Assembly: GCA_046048295.1 (NCBI GenBank)
Contig: JBJOGJ010000038.1
Location: 1-22,898 of the forward strand
Direction of reading: 5' to 3'
Origin: CBDCWA01 sp046048295
Lineage (GTDB): Bacteria > Pseudomonadota > Alphaproteobacteria > Rhizobiales > Hyphomicrobiaceae
DNA: 22,898 nt
Shown here: one piece after another, positions 7,184 to 15,707 of the stretch
Layout of the letters: each line of letters begins with the position of its first letter
Numbering within the stretch: position 1 is the first letter of the stretch
Made by a program: the position numbers and the translations under genes
The notes under the pieces: generated by a model
What the model was told of the DNA's origin: nothing
The model's database searches: none
Seen by the model: only the letters and a program-made list of their open reading frames with translations

Positions 7184-8275
7184 ATGAATATCGTGTCCAG
7201 ACTCTTCGCCGCCGCGTTGCTCGCCGTGGCGACAATTGGCTGCAATGCCTCGGCGCAGGACAAGCTGCCGGCGCGCCTCGCCAACGATCCGGTGGCCAAG
7301 CTGCTTGGGCCGGAAATCATGAATGCTGCGCTCAAGGAAGGCGAAATCAACTGGTACGCAGGTACGACCACCCGAGATTTTCTAAGGAACGGTGGACAAG
7401 AGAGGTTCGAGAAGCGTTTCGGAATCAAGATCAAGCAGCTCATTTCGAGCAACAGGAAGTTGACGGATCGCATTCGGACCGAAGTCTCGGTCGGCAGGGT
7501 GGTGGCAGATGTCTACGACGGGAATGATCAGTACATGCTGGAGCTGCACAAGCTTGGCGCGCTCATCAAGTGGAAGCCGCCGGCGCCGGAGCTCGACCGC
7601 ATGAACAAGAAGGCCTTCATAACCGACCCCGTCGGGTACTGGTGGCCCGTGCACGTTAGTGCTCAAGGCCTCGTCGTGAACCCGAAGCTTGTCGATCCGA
7701 AGTCCATCAAGTCCTACAAAGATATCCTCGATCCGAAATTCAAGGGTAAGGTGTGCATCCGTGATCCGCGTTCATCCGGCGGCGGCGCCTGGCACATGCT
7801 CGGCATCTACAATACAAAGGGCCTTGGCATCGACTACATCAAGAAATTCAAGACGACTGTCGAGCCGTTCATTCTGTCTGGTGGCAGCAAGGTGATCCGG
7901 GACGCCGTAATTCGAGGTCAATTCGCCATCGGCTTCTCTGGCCGCGGCGACTTTTTCGAGAAGTTGCCCAAGGGCGCGCCGCTGGCATGGGTCGTGCCCG
8001 AGGAAGGTCTGGCCTGGACGCCATCTTCCATTGCAATCCTGAAGGGCAGTGCGAACCAGAATGCCGCCAAAGTCGTCCTGACATGGTTCTACGAGGTTGA
8101 GCAACTTCAGCTGTGGACGAACCATGCACGTCCCGTCCCGCATCCGGATGTCAAGGCGCCGATCCCGGAAATGGATATTTCGAACGTGCCGTTGATGGAT
8201 CGCATCCCTGATTCCCAGCTCGATTCGCCGGACTTCTTCTTCAAGGAAATGGAGGGTGTGTTTGGCATACGTTGA
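7184..8275 (+). CDS. ABC transporter substrate-binding protein, Fe3+/spermidine-type
   Basis: This 363-residue exported binding protein is of the family-1 type (AfuA/FbpA/PotD group). The ATG at 7184 directly follows GGGAGGAGACC. The longer frame starting at 7118 would overlap the previous gene and has no ribosome site. Residues 1 to about 24 are a signal peptide (MNIVSRLFAAALLAVATIG..., cleavage likely after NASA). The early region INWYAGTTTRDFLRNGGQERFEKRFGI is typical of the family, where a WYT/S segment opens the first lobe. The Tyr-rich iron-binding pair of true ferric transporters cannot be confirmed by eye, and the catabolic setting argues for an organic substrate. It is the first of three consecutive importer genes. 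Confidence 0.9.
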   Translation: MNIVSRLFAAALLAVATIGCNASAQDKLPARLANDPVAKLLGPEIMNAALKEGEINWYAGTTTRDFLRNGGQERFEKRFGIKIKQLISSNRKLTDRIRTEVSVGRVVADVYDGNDQYMLELHKLGALIKWKPPAPELDRMNKKAFITDPVGYWWPVHVSAQGLVVNPKLVDPKSIKSYKDILDPKFKGKVCIRDPRSSGGGAWHMLGIYNTKGLGIDYIKKFKTTVEPFILSGGSKVIRDAVIRGQFAIGFSGRGDFFEKLPKGAPLAWVVPEEGLAWTPSSIAILKGSANQNAAKVVLTWFYEVEQLQLWTNHARPVPHPDVKAPIPEMDISNVPLMDRIPDSQLDSPDFFFKEMEGVFGIR

Positions 8276-8287
8276 AGGTGCCGGCCC

Positions 8288-9406
8288 GTGCCCGAAATAG
8301 CTCTTGCCAATCTCTCCAAGCGGTTCGGCTCGCTCATTGCGGTGGACGATGTCACGTTGACCGCCGACGACGGCGAATTCCTGACGCTGCTCGGTCCTTC
8401 GGGCTGTGGGAAGACGACGACGCTCCGGATGGTAGCCGGCCTGGAGCAGCCGACGGCCGGGTGCATCCGTATCGGCGAACGCGCGGTCTACGATTCCGCG
8501 CGCGGTATCGACGTTCCGCCAGAGAGCCGTGGGCTTGGAATGGTCTTCCAATCCTACGCCATCTGGCCGCACATGACCGTGGCGGAAAACGTAGCCTATC
8601 CTCTCAGGATGCGGCGCGTCGCTCGATCCGAACGAGATGTCATGGTGCGGCAGGTGCTCGACCTGGTCGGGCTCTCGGGCATGGGCGACAAGCCCTCGCC
8701 GCAGCTTTCCGGGGGCCAGCAGCAGCGCGTTGCGTTGGCACGTGCACTCGTATTCCAGCCGCAGCTGCTGCTTCTCGACGAGCCGCTGTCCAACCTCGAC
8801 GCGAAGCTTCGTGAACAGATGCGCTTCGAGCTCAGGATCATGCAGCAGCGCATCGGATTGACGGCACTCTATGTCACGCACGACCAGGAGGAGGCGTTGA
8901 CGCTGTCCGACCGACTCGTCGTGATGAACAGGGGTGTAGTCGAGCAGGTTGGTACGCCCGTACAGATCTACGAGCAGCCGGCAACCCGCTTCGTGGCGGA
9001 ATTCATCGGCAAGGGGAACATGATCTCGATTCCGGAAACCACCAAGACCGCGGGCGGCGGGCAGGAGGTCAGGCTCAGAGCCATCGAGGGTGGAGTGACT
9101 GCCTTTGAAGTGCCCGGGGCGAACATTCGGGTGGAGAATGGTCGTTTGGCCTCGGATGGCGGAACGCTTTTCATCCGCCCCGAGCGAATAAACCTCGTCG
9201 CGGGAAGCGATGATGTCGTAGCCGGTCGCTTCGTGCTCACTGGGAAGGTCAAGGCTCGAGCATACGCCGGGAACCACGTCGAGTATCTCGTCTCCATCAA
9301 CGAAGACACCGACCTGAAGGTCGAGCACCCTGCGGGTGAAGCGGTGGTCGTGGGAGATAGTGTCCGGCTTGCCATCGCGCCCGATGACATGATTCTCTAC
9401 GTGTAG
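8288..9406 (+). CDS. ABC transporter ATP-binding protein, FbpC/PotA type
   Basis: This 372-residue ATPase starts with GTG, 12 bp after the binding-protein gene, with GAAGG upstream. All motifs are intact: Walker A GPSGCGKTT (residues 36-44), Q-loop FQSY (87-90), signature LSGGQQQR (140-147), Walker B LLLLDEP (160-166) and switch VTHDQEEAL (196-204). The C-terminal third has the TOBE-type beta domain (LFIRPERINLV..., then a repeat near the end) usual for FbpC, PotA and UgpC proteins. It powers import through the fused permease encoded next. The combination binding protein-ATPase-fused permease is the standard layout of Fe3+-type importers. Confidence 0.93.
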   Translation: MPEIALANLSKRFGSLIAVDDVTLTADDGEFLTLLGPSGCGKTTTLRMVAGLEQPTAGCIRIGERAVYDSARGIDVPPESRGLGMVFQSYAIWPHMTVAENVAYPLRMRRVARSERDVMVRQVLDLVGLSGMGDKPSPQLSGGQQQRVALARALVFQPQLLLLDEPLSNLDAKLREQMRFELRIMQQRIGLTALYVTHDQEEALTLSDRLVVMNRGVVEQVGTPVQIYEQPATRFVAEFIGKGNMISIPETTKTAGGGQEVRLRAIEGGVTAFEVPGANIRVENGRLASDGGTLFIRPERINLVAGSDDVVAGRFVLTGKVKARAYAGNHVEYLVSINEDTDLKVEHPAGEAVVVGDSVRLAIAPDDMILYV

Positions 9407-9415
9407 GCAGGCAGG

Positions 9416-11170
9416 ATGGCATCGAGCGCGGAAGGATCGATTGACAAGGGGAGGGCTTCGACCCTCGGTGCGCCAGCTCAGTCCATCTTTACCAGGCTGC
9501 GCGTCAACCCGGTTGTATTCTACTGGCTGCTTCTTGCGATCCTGCTGATCCTGGTCCTCTACCCGTTCCTGGTTCTTCTGGTATCAAGTTTCTTCACGGG
9601 GCAACCCGGTCGGCTCGGCTCCTTCACGCTCGCAAGCTACGCCGTATGGTTCCAGTCCTGGGACCTGCTTCCAATCCTTGCCAACAGCATCATCTTTTCT
9701 TCCGCGCGTCTGGCGATCGGACTCCTCTTCGCGCTGTTGTTCGCGTGGGCGGTAGCGCGGACCGACGTCCCCTTCGCGGGCCTGATGACGTGGATGATTC
9801 CGATCCCGTTCTTCATCCCCGATCTGCTGACCGGCTTTGCCTGGCTGATGCTTGGGAATCCGCAGAATGGCGTCATCAATCTGTTGGCACAGCAATGGTT
9901 CGGCATCGAGGGCGGTGTCATCAACCTCTACGGCTGGGGCGGTCTCATATTCCACTCCTCGATGAACACGATCTCATTCATATTCATGATGCTGGTCGGC
10001 TTCTTTCGCCAGATGGATGCTTCCTACGAGGAGGCGGCGATAACGCTCGGCGCCAGCAAGTTCAAGGTGATGATGACGATCACCTTTCCGATGCTCATGC
10101 CGGCAATCCTGAGCATCTCATTGCTGGTGTTCATCAGCGGCCTCGAGTCGTTCGAGAACCCATTGCTGTTCGGCAATCCGGGGGGCGTCTACGTATTCTC
10201 GAACGAGATATACCGGATGCTTTCCTATCGCCATCCGCCACAGTACGGCGCGGCCACGGCTCTGTCGGTTATTCTCATCGTGACCACGTTCGCGCTTCTC
10301 ATCGTGCAATGGCACAAGCTCGGTGGGAGGCGTTTCACGGTCGTCACCGGCAAGGGCTACCGGCCAACTCGCCTGAAGCTCCCGAATGCGGCGCGCTGGA
10401 GCATCTTCGCGCTTTTCGTGGTGTACTTCCTGCTCGCGGTGGCCATTCCACTCGGCATGATCATTGTCAGCTCGTTCTTCGAGATTTTCGGGCTCTACAG
10501 CTGGGAACTCATCACATTCAACAACTGGAACAATGTCCTCAGCGACCAGCGCGCCATGACCGGGCTGTGGAACACGATCGTCTTCTCGGCCATCGCGGCG
10601 GCGGCAGTGGTGGTGATCGGCGGGCTTGTCGGCTACATCCGCGTGAGGTCGAACCACTGGCTCGGCTATGTGCTGGAACTCGTTTCCTGGTCTCCATGGA
10701 CGCTACCCGGCATAGTGATGGGGCTCGCCCTGCTCTGGGCCTGGGCACTGCCGCCAGAGCCCTTCAATTTGTACGGAACGGCACTGGTCATCATCTTCGG
10801 GTTCATCGTGAAAGGGCTGCCACTCGGCACTGCCACCATGCAGTCGGCGGTGCATCAGGTCAGTGCGGAGCTCGAAGAGTCGTCGCGCGTCCACGGGGGA
10901 ACATGGTTCAAGACGGTGCGCTACATTCTCTCACCGCTCCTGCGCCGTGGCGCCTTCGCGGCCTTCGTCATCGTGTTCGCGATTGCTGCACGCGACCTTA
11001 CGATACCCCTGCTGCTCTATCGTGAAGGGACGGAGACGCTGACGGTCACGCTGCTTCACTACTACGAGGAAGGCGAAATGGGCACGCTCGCCGCAGCGTC
11101 GATCCTGCAGCTTGCGGTTGTCTTCACGTTGCTTGTCCTCGACCGCCTGACGCGCAAGGCGGATGACTAG
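9416..11170 (+). CDS. ABC transporter permease, two fused membrane domains (FbpB type)
   Basis: This 584-residue inner-membrane protein contains two BPD_transp_1 domains in tandem, as in FbpB/AfuB-type iron transporters, so one chain supplies the whole channel. The first membrane helix is near residues 37-62. The first coupling helix is EEAAITLGASKFKVMMTITFP (the EAA-x3-G loop). The second is the more divergent EESSRVHGGTWFKTVRYILSP. It starts nine bases after the ATPase stop, and its own stop overlaps the first of two possible starts of the enolase-superfamily gene, showing tight coupling. Confidence 0.92.
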   Translation: MASSAEGSIDKGRASTLGAPAQSIFTRLRVNPVVFYWLLLAILLILVLYPFLVLLVSSFFTGQPGRLGSFTLASYAVWFQSWDLLPILANSIIFSSARLAIGLLFALLFAWAVARTDVPFAGLMTWMIPIPFFIPDLLTGFAWLMLGNPQNGVINLLAQQWFGIEGGVINLYGWGGLIFHSSMNTISFIFMMLVGFFRQMDASYEEAAITLGASKFKVMMTITFPMLMPAILSISLLVFISGLESFENPLLFGNPGGVYVFSNEIYRMLSYRHPPQYGAATALSVILIVTTFALLIVQWHKLGGRRFTVVTGKGYRPTRLKLPNAARWSIFALFVVYFLLAVAIPLGMIIVSSFFEIFGLYSWELITFNNWNNVLSDQRAMTGLWNTIVFSAIAAAAVVVIGGLVGYIRVRSNHWLGYVLELVSWSPWTLPGIVMGLALLWAWALPPEPFNLYGTALVIIFGFIVKGLPLGTATMQSAVHQVSAELEESSRVHGGTWFKTVRYILSPLLRRGAFAAFVIVFAIAARDLTIPLLLYREGTETLTVTLLHYYEEGEMGTLAAASILQLAVVFTLLVLDRLTRKADD

Positions 11171-11183
11171 AAAGGCTCGAACC

Positions 11184-12332
11184 ATGCCAGAAGAAAAGCC
11201 TGCTACTTCCCCCCGAAGAGACGGGAGTTCGGATCTGAAGATCGCGGACGTAAAGTGCCACGCGCTGAAATTGCCCTACAAGGGAACGATAAAATTCCGA
11301 TCGGTGAGTGAAAGCGCTGGGCAGTATGCGGTACTTCGGATCATCCTGGACGACGGTTCGGAAGGGCTTTCGGAAGCAATTTGCAGACCGGAGCAGCAGG
11401 GCGAGGATGCGAAGATGCTCGCCTACCAGATCGAAACCTTCTTCAAGCCGGTGCTCATAGGTCACGATCCCCTTGCACATCTGGCCGCGCTTTCAGCTGT
11501 GGGGCGCGTGAAAGGTTGCAGGACCGCAAAGGGGCTCATCGACGTCGCGCTATGGGACCTGAAGGGGAAGGTGCTTGGTCAGCCGGTTTGGCGGCTGCTC
11601 GGGGGCGATACACCGAAGCCCGTTCCGCTTACCTGGCTCGTGCATGGAAATTCGCGGCAGGATCAAGTCGCCGAGGCGATAAAGATGCACGAGACGCGCG
11701 GCTACAATTCCATGAAGCTCAAGACCTGGAAACGTTCGCTCGAGGATGTGCGTCTCGTCGAAGAGGTGCGCAGAAAGCTCGGAGACAGTGCTTTCATCTA
11801 TGTGGATGGCAACGGCAGCTATTCGGAGACCGAGGCACGGACGATCCTCGCCAATGTTTCCACTTACAACGTGGCCTTCATCGAGGAGCCATGCACTTTC
11901 ACGGATCCGGTGCGCATGGCGGCGCTTGCAGCTGACCTACCGGTTGCGTTGCTCGGAGACCAGTCCTGCAGTTCGCTCGCTGCCGTACAAGCCCTGGTCC
12001 GGCTTGGCGCCGTGGGCGCGGTCAGCGTAAAACTCAAGCGCACCGGCTTCACGGAATCGCTGAAGATCATTGCGCTCGCGGAAGCCGCAGGTCTGCCGGT
12101 GGTCATCGGTACCGATTCCGAGAGCCGGCTCGCAGCGGCTTCCCGGATGCACTTGCGGGCGGCGCTGCCAAGCCTCGCGCCCTATCCGACGGAAACGCAC
12201 TTCTTCGACAAGCTAGCCGACGATGTCTTCATTGGAGATTTCAACTTCTCCGATGGCACACTGACTCCGGACGACAGCCCTGGGTTCGGCGCCGGACTGG
12301 ACATGGAAAAACTCAACAAATACGCGTTCTAG
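11184..12332 (+). CDS. Enolase-superfamily enzyme, muconate lactonizing (MLE) subgroup
   Basis: This 382-residue cytosolic enzyme has the MR/MLE capping domain and (beta/alpha)7-beta barrel. The catalytic pattern is readable: Lys178-Leu-Lys180 on barrel strand 2, the metal ligands Asp208 (VDGNG), Glu234 or Glu235 (IEEP) and Asp259 (LGDQS), and a lysine at Lys283/Lys285 (SVKLKRTG) on strand 6. K-x-K plus a distal K is the MLE-subgroup signature (cycloisomerase, dipeptide epimerase, OSBS), not the Lys/His pair of mandelate racemase. Two starts are possible: ATG 11163, overlapping the permease stop, and ATG 11184, with AAAGG nine bases upstream. The second is preferred weakly. Substrate unknown; cycloisomerisation of an unsaturated acid or epimerisation fits the operon. 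Confidence 0.88.
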   Translation: MPEEKPATSPRRDGSSDLKIADVKCHALKLPYKGTIKFRSVSESAGQYAVLRIILDDGSEGLSEAICRPEQQGEDAKMLAYQIETFFKPVLIGHDPLAHLAALSAVGRVKGCRTAKGLIDVALWDLKGKVLGQPVWRLLGGDTPKPVPLTWLVHGNSRQDQVAEAIKMHETRGYNSMKLKTWKRSLEDVRLVEEVRRKLGDSAFIYVDGNGSYSETEARTILANVSTYNVAFIEEPCTFTDPVRMAALAADLPVALLGDQSCSSLAAVQALVRLGAVGAVSVKLKRTGFTESLKIIALAEAAGLPVVIGTDSESRLAAASRMHLRAALPSLAPYPTETHFFDKLADDVFIGDFNFSDGTLTPDDSPGFGAGLDMEKLNKYAF

Positions 12333-12347
12333 AGAAGAGGCAGGAAC

Positions 12348-13709
12348 ATGAGTTACGCATCGGAAAAAGGCGATTTCACCATCGCTTTGGCCGGCGACTG
12401 CATGCTGACCCGGCGCCTCAGCATTTTCGACGAGCCGGATTTCCTTTCACTGCGTCAGATCTACCGGGAGGCTGATGCAGGTTTCGTCAATCTGGAATCG
12501 GTAGTTCGCAATCCAGACGAAGGAACGCCTGGAATTACACGCGGCACATACATGACAACTCCGCCGGGCCTTCTCGAAGAGCTGAAGTGGTTTGGCGTCA
12601 ATATCGTCGGCACGGCGAACAATCACGCCTTCGACTATGGCGAGCAGGGCCTGCTCGCGACCATTAACCATCTCAGATCGGCTGGAATCGCGTATGCGGG
12701 CAGCGGCAGGAACCTCGCCGAAGCGCGCCGGCCCGGCTACCTCGACACGGCGCGGGGCCGTGTTGCCCTCATCGCAGCAACCGCCACCTACAGGCCATGG
12801 AATATCGCAAGCGATCAGCGTCCGGATATGCCTGGCCGCGCGGGCATAAATCCGCTGGCCTCAACAACAACGTATGCGGTTGATAATGCCACTTTCGAGG
12901 CTTTGCAGAGAATGAACCGCGAGTTGGGATTCGAGCAGACACGCAAGAGAAATCGGACGCACTTCTATAGCGAGTCCGAGGCACCGGCCGATCGGGTCGA
13001 CGCACTGGACCTTTTCGGCAAGACGATCGAGCGTGGTACTGCCTTTTCTGCCCGCAGCGAGGCCGATGCAGGCGACATCGAGGACAATCTGCGCTGGATA
13101 AGGGAGGCGCGCGAGCAGGCAGACTGGGTCGTTGCATCGCTGCATAGTCACGAGTTCGCCCACAAGAGCCTGCTGGAAGCAAAAACCCGAATCGACCTCA
13201 GCGAGCCCGCCGATTTCATCCCGGCCTACGCACGGGCGGCAATCGATGCGGGTGCCGACATGTTCGTCGGCCACGGATCGCATACGCCGCTCGGCATCGA
13301 GATCTATAAGGGAAAGCCGATCATCTACTCGCTTGGAAACTTCATCTTCCAGAACGAAACCGTCGAGGCATTTCCCTCCGAAGCCTATGCGCGCTTCGGC
13401 CTCTCCTACGAGGCTACCCCATCCCACTTTCTCCATGCCCGAACGGGGGGTGGAACGAAAGGGCATGTCGCACATGCCGGATTCTGGGAGAACATGGTGG
13501 TTACCTGCCATTACCGGTCGGGAGCTCTCGCCGAGGTGCGTATCCATCCGACAGATCTCGGTTTCGGCAGGCCGCGCGCGCAACGCGGCAGGCCGATGCG
13601 GGCGACGGGTGAGATGGCCGAGCGTGTCATCGCGCGCGTCAGTGGCATGTCACGGCGCTATGGTGCCGAATTCGTGCGGCAGTCTACGACCGGCGTGCTG
13701 AAGATGTAG
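12348..13709 (+). CDS. CapA/PgsA-like metallophosphatase in a catabolic operon
   Basis: This 453-residue protein is of the PGA_cap family (PF09587), a calcineurin-like metallophosphatase fold. Metal-site motifs in order are LAGDCML (residues 14-20), FVNLES (46-51), GTANNHAFDYG (88-98), SLHSHEF (264-270), FVGHGSHTP (306-314) and YSLGNFIFQ (327-335). The ATG follows GAGGCAGGA, 15 bp after the enolase-superfamily gene, so it is cotranscribed. There is no signal peptide or membrane anchor at the N-terminus, unlike classical PgsA, and no PgsB or PgsC ligase gene is near. The protein is probably cytosolic and may act on a pathway intermediate (phosphoester, amide or peptide-like bond) rather than on a capsule. 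Confidence 0.88.
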   Translation: MSYASEKGDFTIALAGDCMLTRRLSIFDEPDFLSLRQIYREADAGFVNLESVVRNPDEGTPGITRGTYMTTPPGLLEELKWFGVNIVGTANNHAFDYGEQGLLATINHLRSAGIAYAGSGRNLAEARRPGYLDTARGRVALIAATATYRPWNIASDQRPDMPGRAGINPLASTTTYAVDNATFEALQRMNRELGFEQTRKRNRTHFYSESEAPADRVDALDLFGKTIERGTAFSARSEADAGDIEDNLRWIREAREQADWVVASLHSHEFAHKSLLEAKTRIDLSEPADFIPAYARAAIDAGADMFVGHGSHTPLGIEIYKGKPIIYSLGNFIFQNETVEAFPSEAYARFGLSYEATPSHFLHARTGGGTKGHVAHAGFWENMVVTCHYRSGALAEVRIHPTDLGFGRPRAQRGRPMRATGEMAERVIARVSGMSRRYGAEFVRQSTTGVLKM

Positions 13710-13906
13710 CCTGCGACGCGGAATTTACGCCTCCGCAGCCGGTATTGTTGCGCACTTCATCCCGCTGTACGCTCGAGGTTTCTGCGCCCTGGACCTACCG
13801 GCACCCATATGGCGCGAGATGGCTGGTCGCAGCCGTGATGGTTGGGCGTTGCGCGCCAGGGACACGAAGTGCGAGCGGTGCACTTGCCGGACGAGGAGAA
13901 GCGTAC
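13710..13906. other. Spacer before the monooxygenase gene, weak hairpin
   Basis: This 197-bp gap is the longest inside the plus-strand run. CTGCG (13711-13715) pairs with CGCAG (13734-13738), but no T-run follows, so it is not a convincing terminator. An open frame through the gap continues the monooxygenase frame upstream without family similarity. I see no clear promoter. Confidence 0.4.
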
Positions 13907-15223
13907 ATGGGCGACGGAAAGCGGGAGATGAAGCTTGGCATGTTCTTCGCGCCGGGCGGGCACCATATGGCCGCGTGGCGACACCCCGACGCCTATCCAG
14001 CGGGCTTTGATTTCGGCAGCTACGTCAAGGCGGCCCGCACCGCGGAGCGTGCCTGCTTCGACATGGTGTTCGTCGCCGACGTCTTTTCTCTGTCGACATC
14101 GCGCAACCGCACCGACAATTTCAGGTTCGAGCCCATTACGCTGCTGTCGGCGCTCTCTGTTGCGACGAACCGGATAGGGCTGGTGGGTACCGCAACGACC
14201 TCCTTCAACGAGCCGTATAATGTTGCGCGGAAGTTTGCGTCGCTCGACCACATCAGCAACGGACGCGCCGGCTGGAACATCGTGACGTCATCATCGGCGA
14301 CCGAGGCCTTGAATTTCGGCTACGATGCTCATTTCGAGCATGCCGAGCGCTATCGGAGGGCAGGCGAGTTCGTCGAGGTCGTGCGCAAACTCTGGGACAG
14401 TTGCGAAGAGGGTGCCCTTATCATCGACAAGGAGCAGGGTACATTCTTCGACAAGGGGCGTATACACACGATCGACCATTCCGGCAGCTACTTCAAGGTG
14501 CGAGGTCCGCTCAGCATCCCACGCTGCCCGCAAGGCAATCCGGTTCTCGTGCAGGCTGGATCCTCCGAGGACGGCATGAACCTGGCGGCGTCCATAGGCG
14601 AGGTCATCTTCACCATACAGCGTACTCTGGACGGAGCGAGGCAATTCTACGGAAGGATGAAGTCGAAAGCCGAGGCGCGCGGTCGCGATCCGCGCCACGT
14701 TCTCATCATGCCAGGTCTTCTGCCATACGTTGGCCGCAGCCGTCAGGAGGCCCAGGACAAGCACGACCAGTTGCTGGAGCTGATTCATCCCGAGGCAGGT
14801 CTTGCTTCGCTGTCAAAGATGATGGGCATCGATCTCACAAGTGCCGATCCGGAAGGCCCGCTTCCTGCCATCGACGTCGAAAAGCTGACGCAGAGCCGGG
14901 CGGTCGGTGTCGTCGAGACTGCGCGCAAGCAGGGTTTGAGCGTCCGACAGGTATATGAGATGCTGGTGGTTTCCAAGGGCCACAACCAGATCATCGGCAC
15001 TGCTGGCGACATCGTCGACACGATGCAGGAGTGGTTCGAAGGGGGCGGCTGCGACGGGTATAACATAATGCCGCCGATGATGCCGAACGGACTCGACGAC
15101 TTCGTCGAACTCGTGGTGCCGGAGCTACAGCGTCGTGGCTTGTTCCGGACCGCCTATCGCGGTTTCACGCTGCGCGATCATCTGGGTCTTCCAGGTCCTG
15201 CGATACAACACGGACAATCGTGA
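13907..15223 (+). CDS. LLM-class flavin monooxygenase, NtaA/SnaA/DszA type
   Basis: This 438-residue bacterial-luciferase-like (PF00296) enzyme is of the long NtaA/SnaA/DszA clade, which uses FMNH2 from a separate reductase to oxygenate C-N, C-S or carbonyl substrates. The start at 13907 is chosen because AGGAG lies eight bases upstream and the typical N-terminus (MKLGMFFAPGGHHMAAWRHP) begins just after. The frame continues 54 codons further upstream without homology. The diagnostic segment NGRAGWNIVTS is at residues 118-128, FEPITLLSALS precedes it, and GTATTSFNEPYNVARKFASLDHIS lies between. No flavin reductase gene is in the window. It is 197 bp after the CapA-like gene and probably acts in the same pathway. 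Confidence 0.88.
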   Translation: MGDGKREMKLGMFFAPGGHHMAAWRHPDAYPAGFDFGSYVKAARTAERACFDMVFVADVFSLSTSRNRTDNFRFEPITLLSALSVATNRIGLVGTATTSFNEPYNVARKFASLDHISNGRAGWNIVTSSSATEALNFGYDAHFEHAERYRRAGEFVEVVRKLWDSCEEGALIIDKEQGTFFDKGRIHTIDHSGSYFKVRGPLSIPRCPQGNPVLVQAGSSEDGMNLAASIGEVIFTIQRTLDGARQFYGRMKSKAEARGRDPRHVLIMPGLLPYVGRSRQEAQDKHDQLLELIHPEAGLASLSKMMGIDLTSADPEGPLPAIDVEKLTQSRAVGVVETARKQGLSVRQVYEMLVVSKGHNQIIGTAGDIVDTMQEWFEGGGCDGYNIMPPMMPNGLDDFVELVVPELQRRGLFRTAYRGFTLRDHLGLPGPAIQHGQS

Positions 15224-15707
15224 GCCGATGGTCCTTCGGCCTCGAGGCGCGTAGCGGTTGGTTGCCCGGGGACATCGATTGTTCGAGGTCATCAGCACGC
15301 CAGCCACGTGCGTCAAGCCCAGTTTGTGGCAATGTATTGCGCCGCTGCAACATCGCCGCAAGTCGAAGTTCGCGGTTTTCTGAACCACCGGTCCAGGCAT
15401 GGTTGAATAGTTGGCCGGTCGAGTGAGCGATGGTGGTTGAAGAGGTCTCATCGACCCAGATGAGTTGAAAACCTCTGGAGAACGCTATTTTATTATCCAG
15501 ATGCCAAATCGTTGGCGTCGCAATGGCAGCGTGCCGGTACAAGGCCTAAGGGCTTTGTGGTTCGCCTTGTCCCGTAGGTCGCGGAACCGCCCGTCACATG
15601 GGTCTGGATGCGGGTCAGGAAATGCCGCGCTTTCGAAGAAATCGGCCGCTTGGCACACAGCCAAATGAGCGATCTACTGTCAGGCTTACAAGATCAAGGA
15701 GATCATC
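15224..15707. other. 484-bp gene-free spacer before the peroxiredoxin gene
   Basis: No frame here has recognisable similarity or a good ribosome site. It contains TTGAAA-N17-TTTTAT (15465-15493), a possible but distant promoter, and a closer promoter with an overlapping inverted repeat at 15650-15678, described separately. The 10-bp palindrome GCCTCGAGGC lies at about 15239. No terminator with a T-run was found after the monooxygenase gene. Confidence 0.5.
15650..15678 (+). promoter_or_regulatory. Candidate peroxiredoxin promoter with overlapping inverted repeat
   Basis: TTGGCA (15650-15655) is followed after 17 bases by TCTACT (15673-15678), four of six matches to TATAAT. Transcription would start near 15685, about 23 bases before the ATG at 15708. 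The -35 box is part of the inverted repeat TTGGC-N5-GCCAA (15650-15664), a possible operator that would occlude RNA polymerase. Confidence 0.35.

Noticed and set aside
7184..7260. Lipoprotein signal in the ABC binding protein (TIGC)
   Set aside because: The -3 position is Thr, not the usual Leu/Val/Ile, and a good signal peptidase I site (NASA) follows, so plain export is more likely.
7772..9328. 518-codon minus-strand open frame
   Set aside because: It is antisense to the ABC binding-protein and ATPase genes, whose motifs are intact; it has no ribosome site or domain.
9646..11025. 459-codon plus-strand open frame in another frame of the permease gene
   Set aside because: It is Arg/His-rich with no membrane segments or family similarity; the permease frame has clear helices and EAA loops.
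15224..15707. Possible transposase remnant in the long spacer
   Set aside because: Short frames on both strands were read; none shows a DDE or other transposase motif, and no terminal inverted repeats or target duplication are visible.
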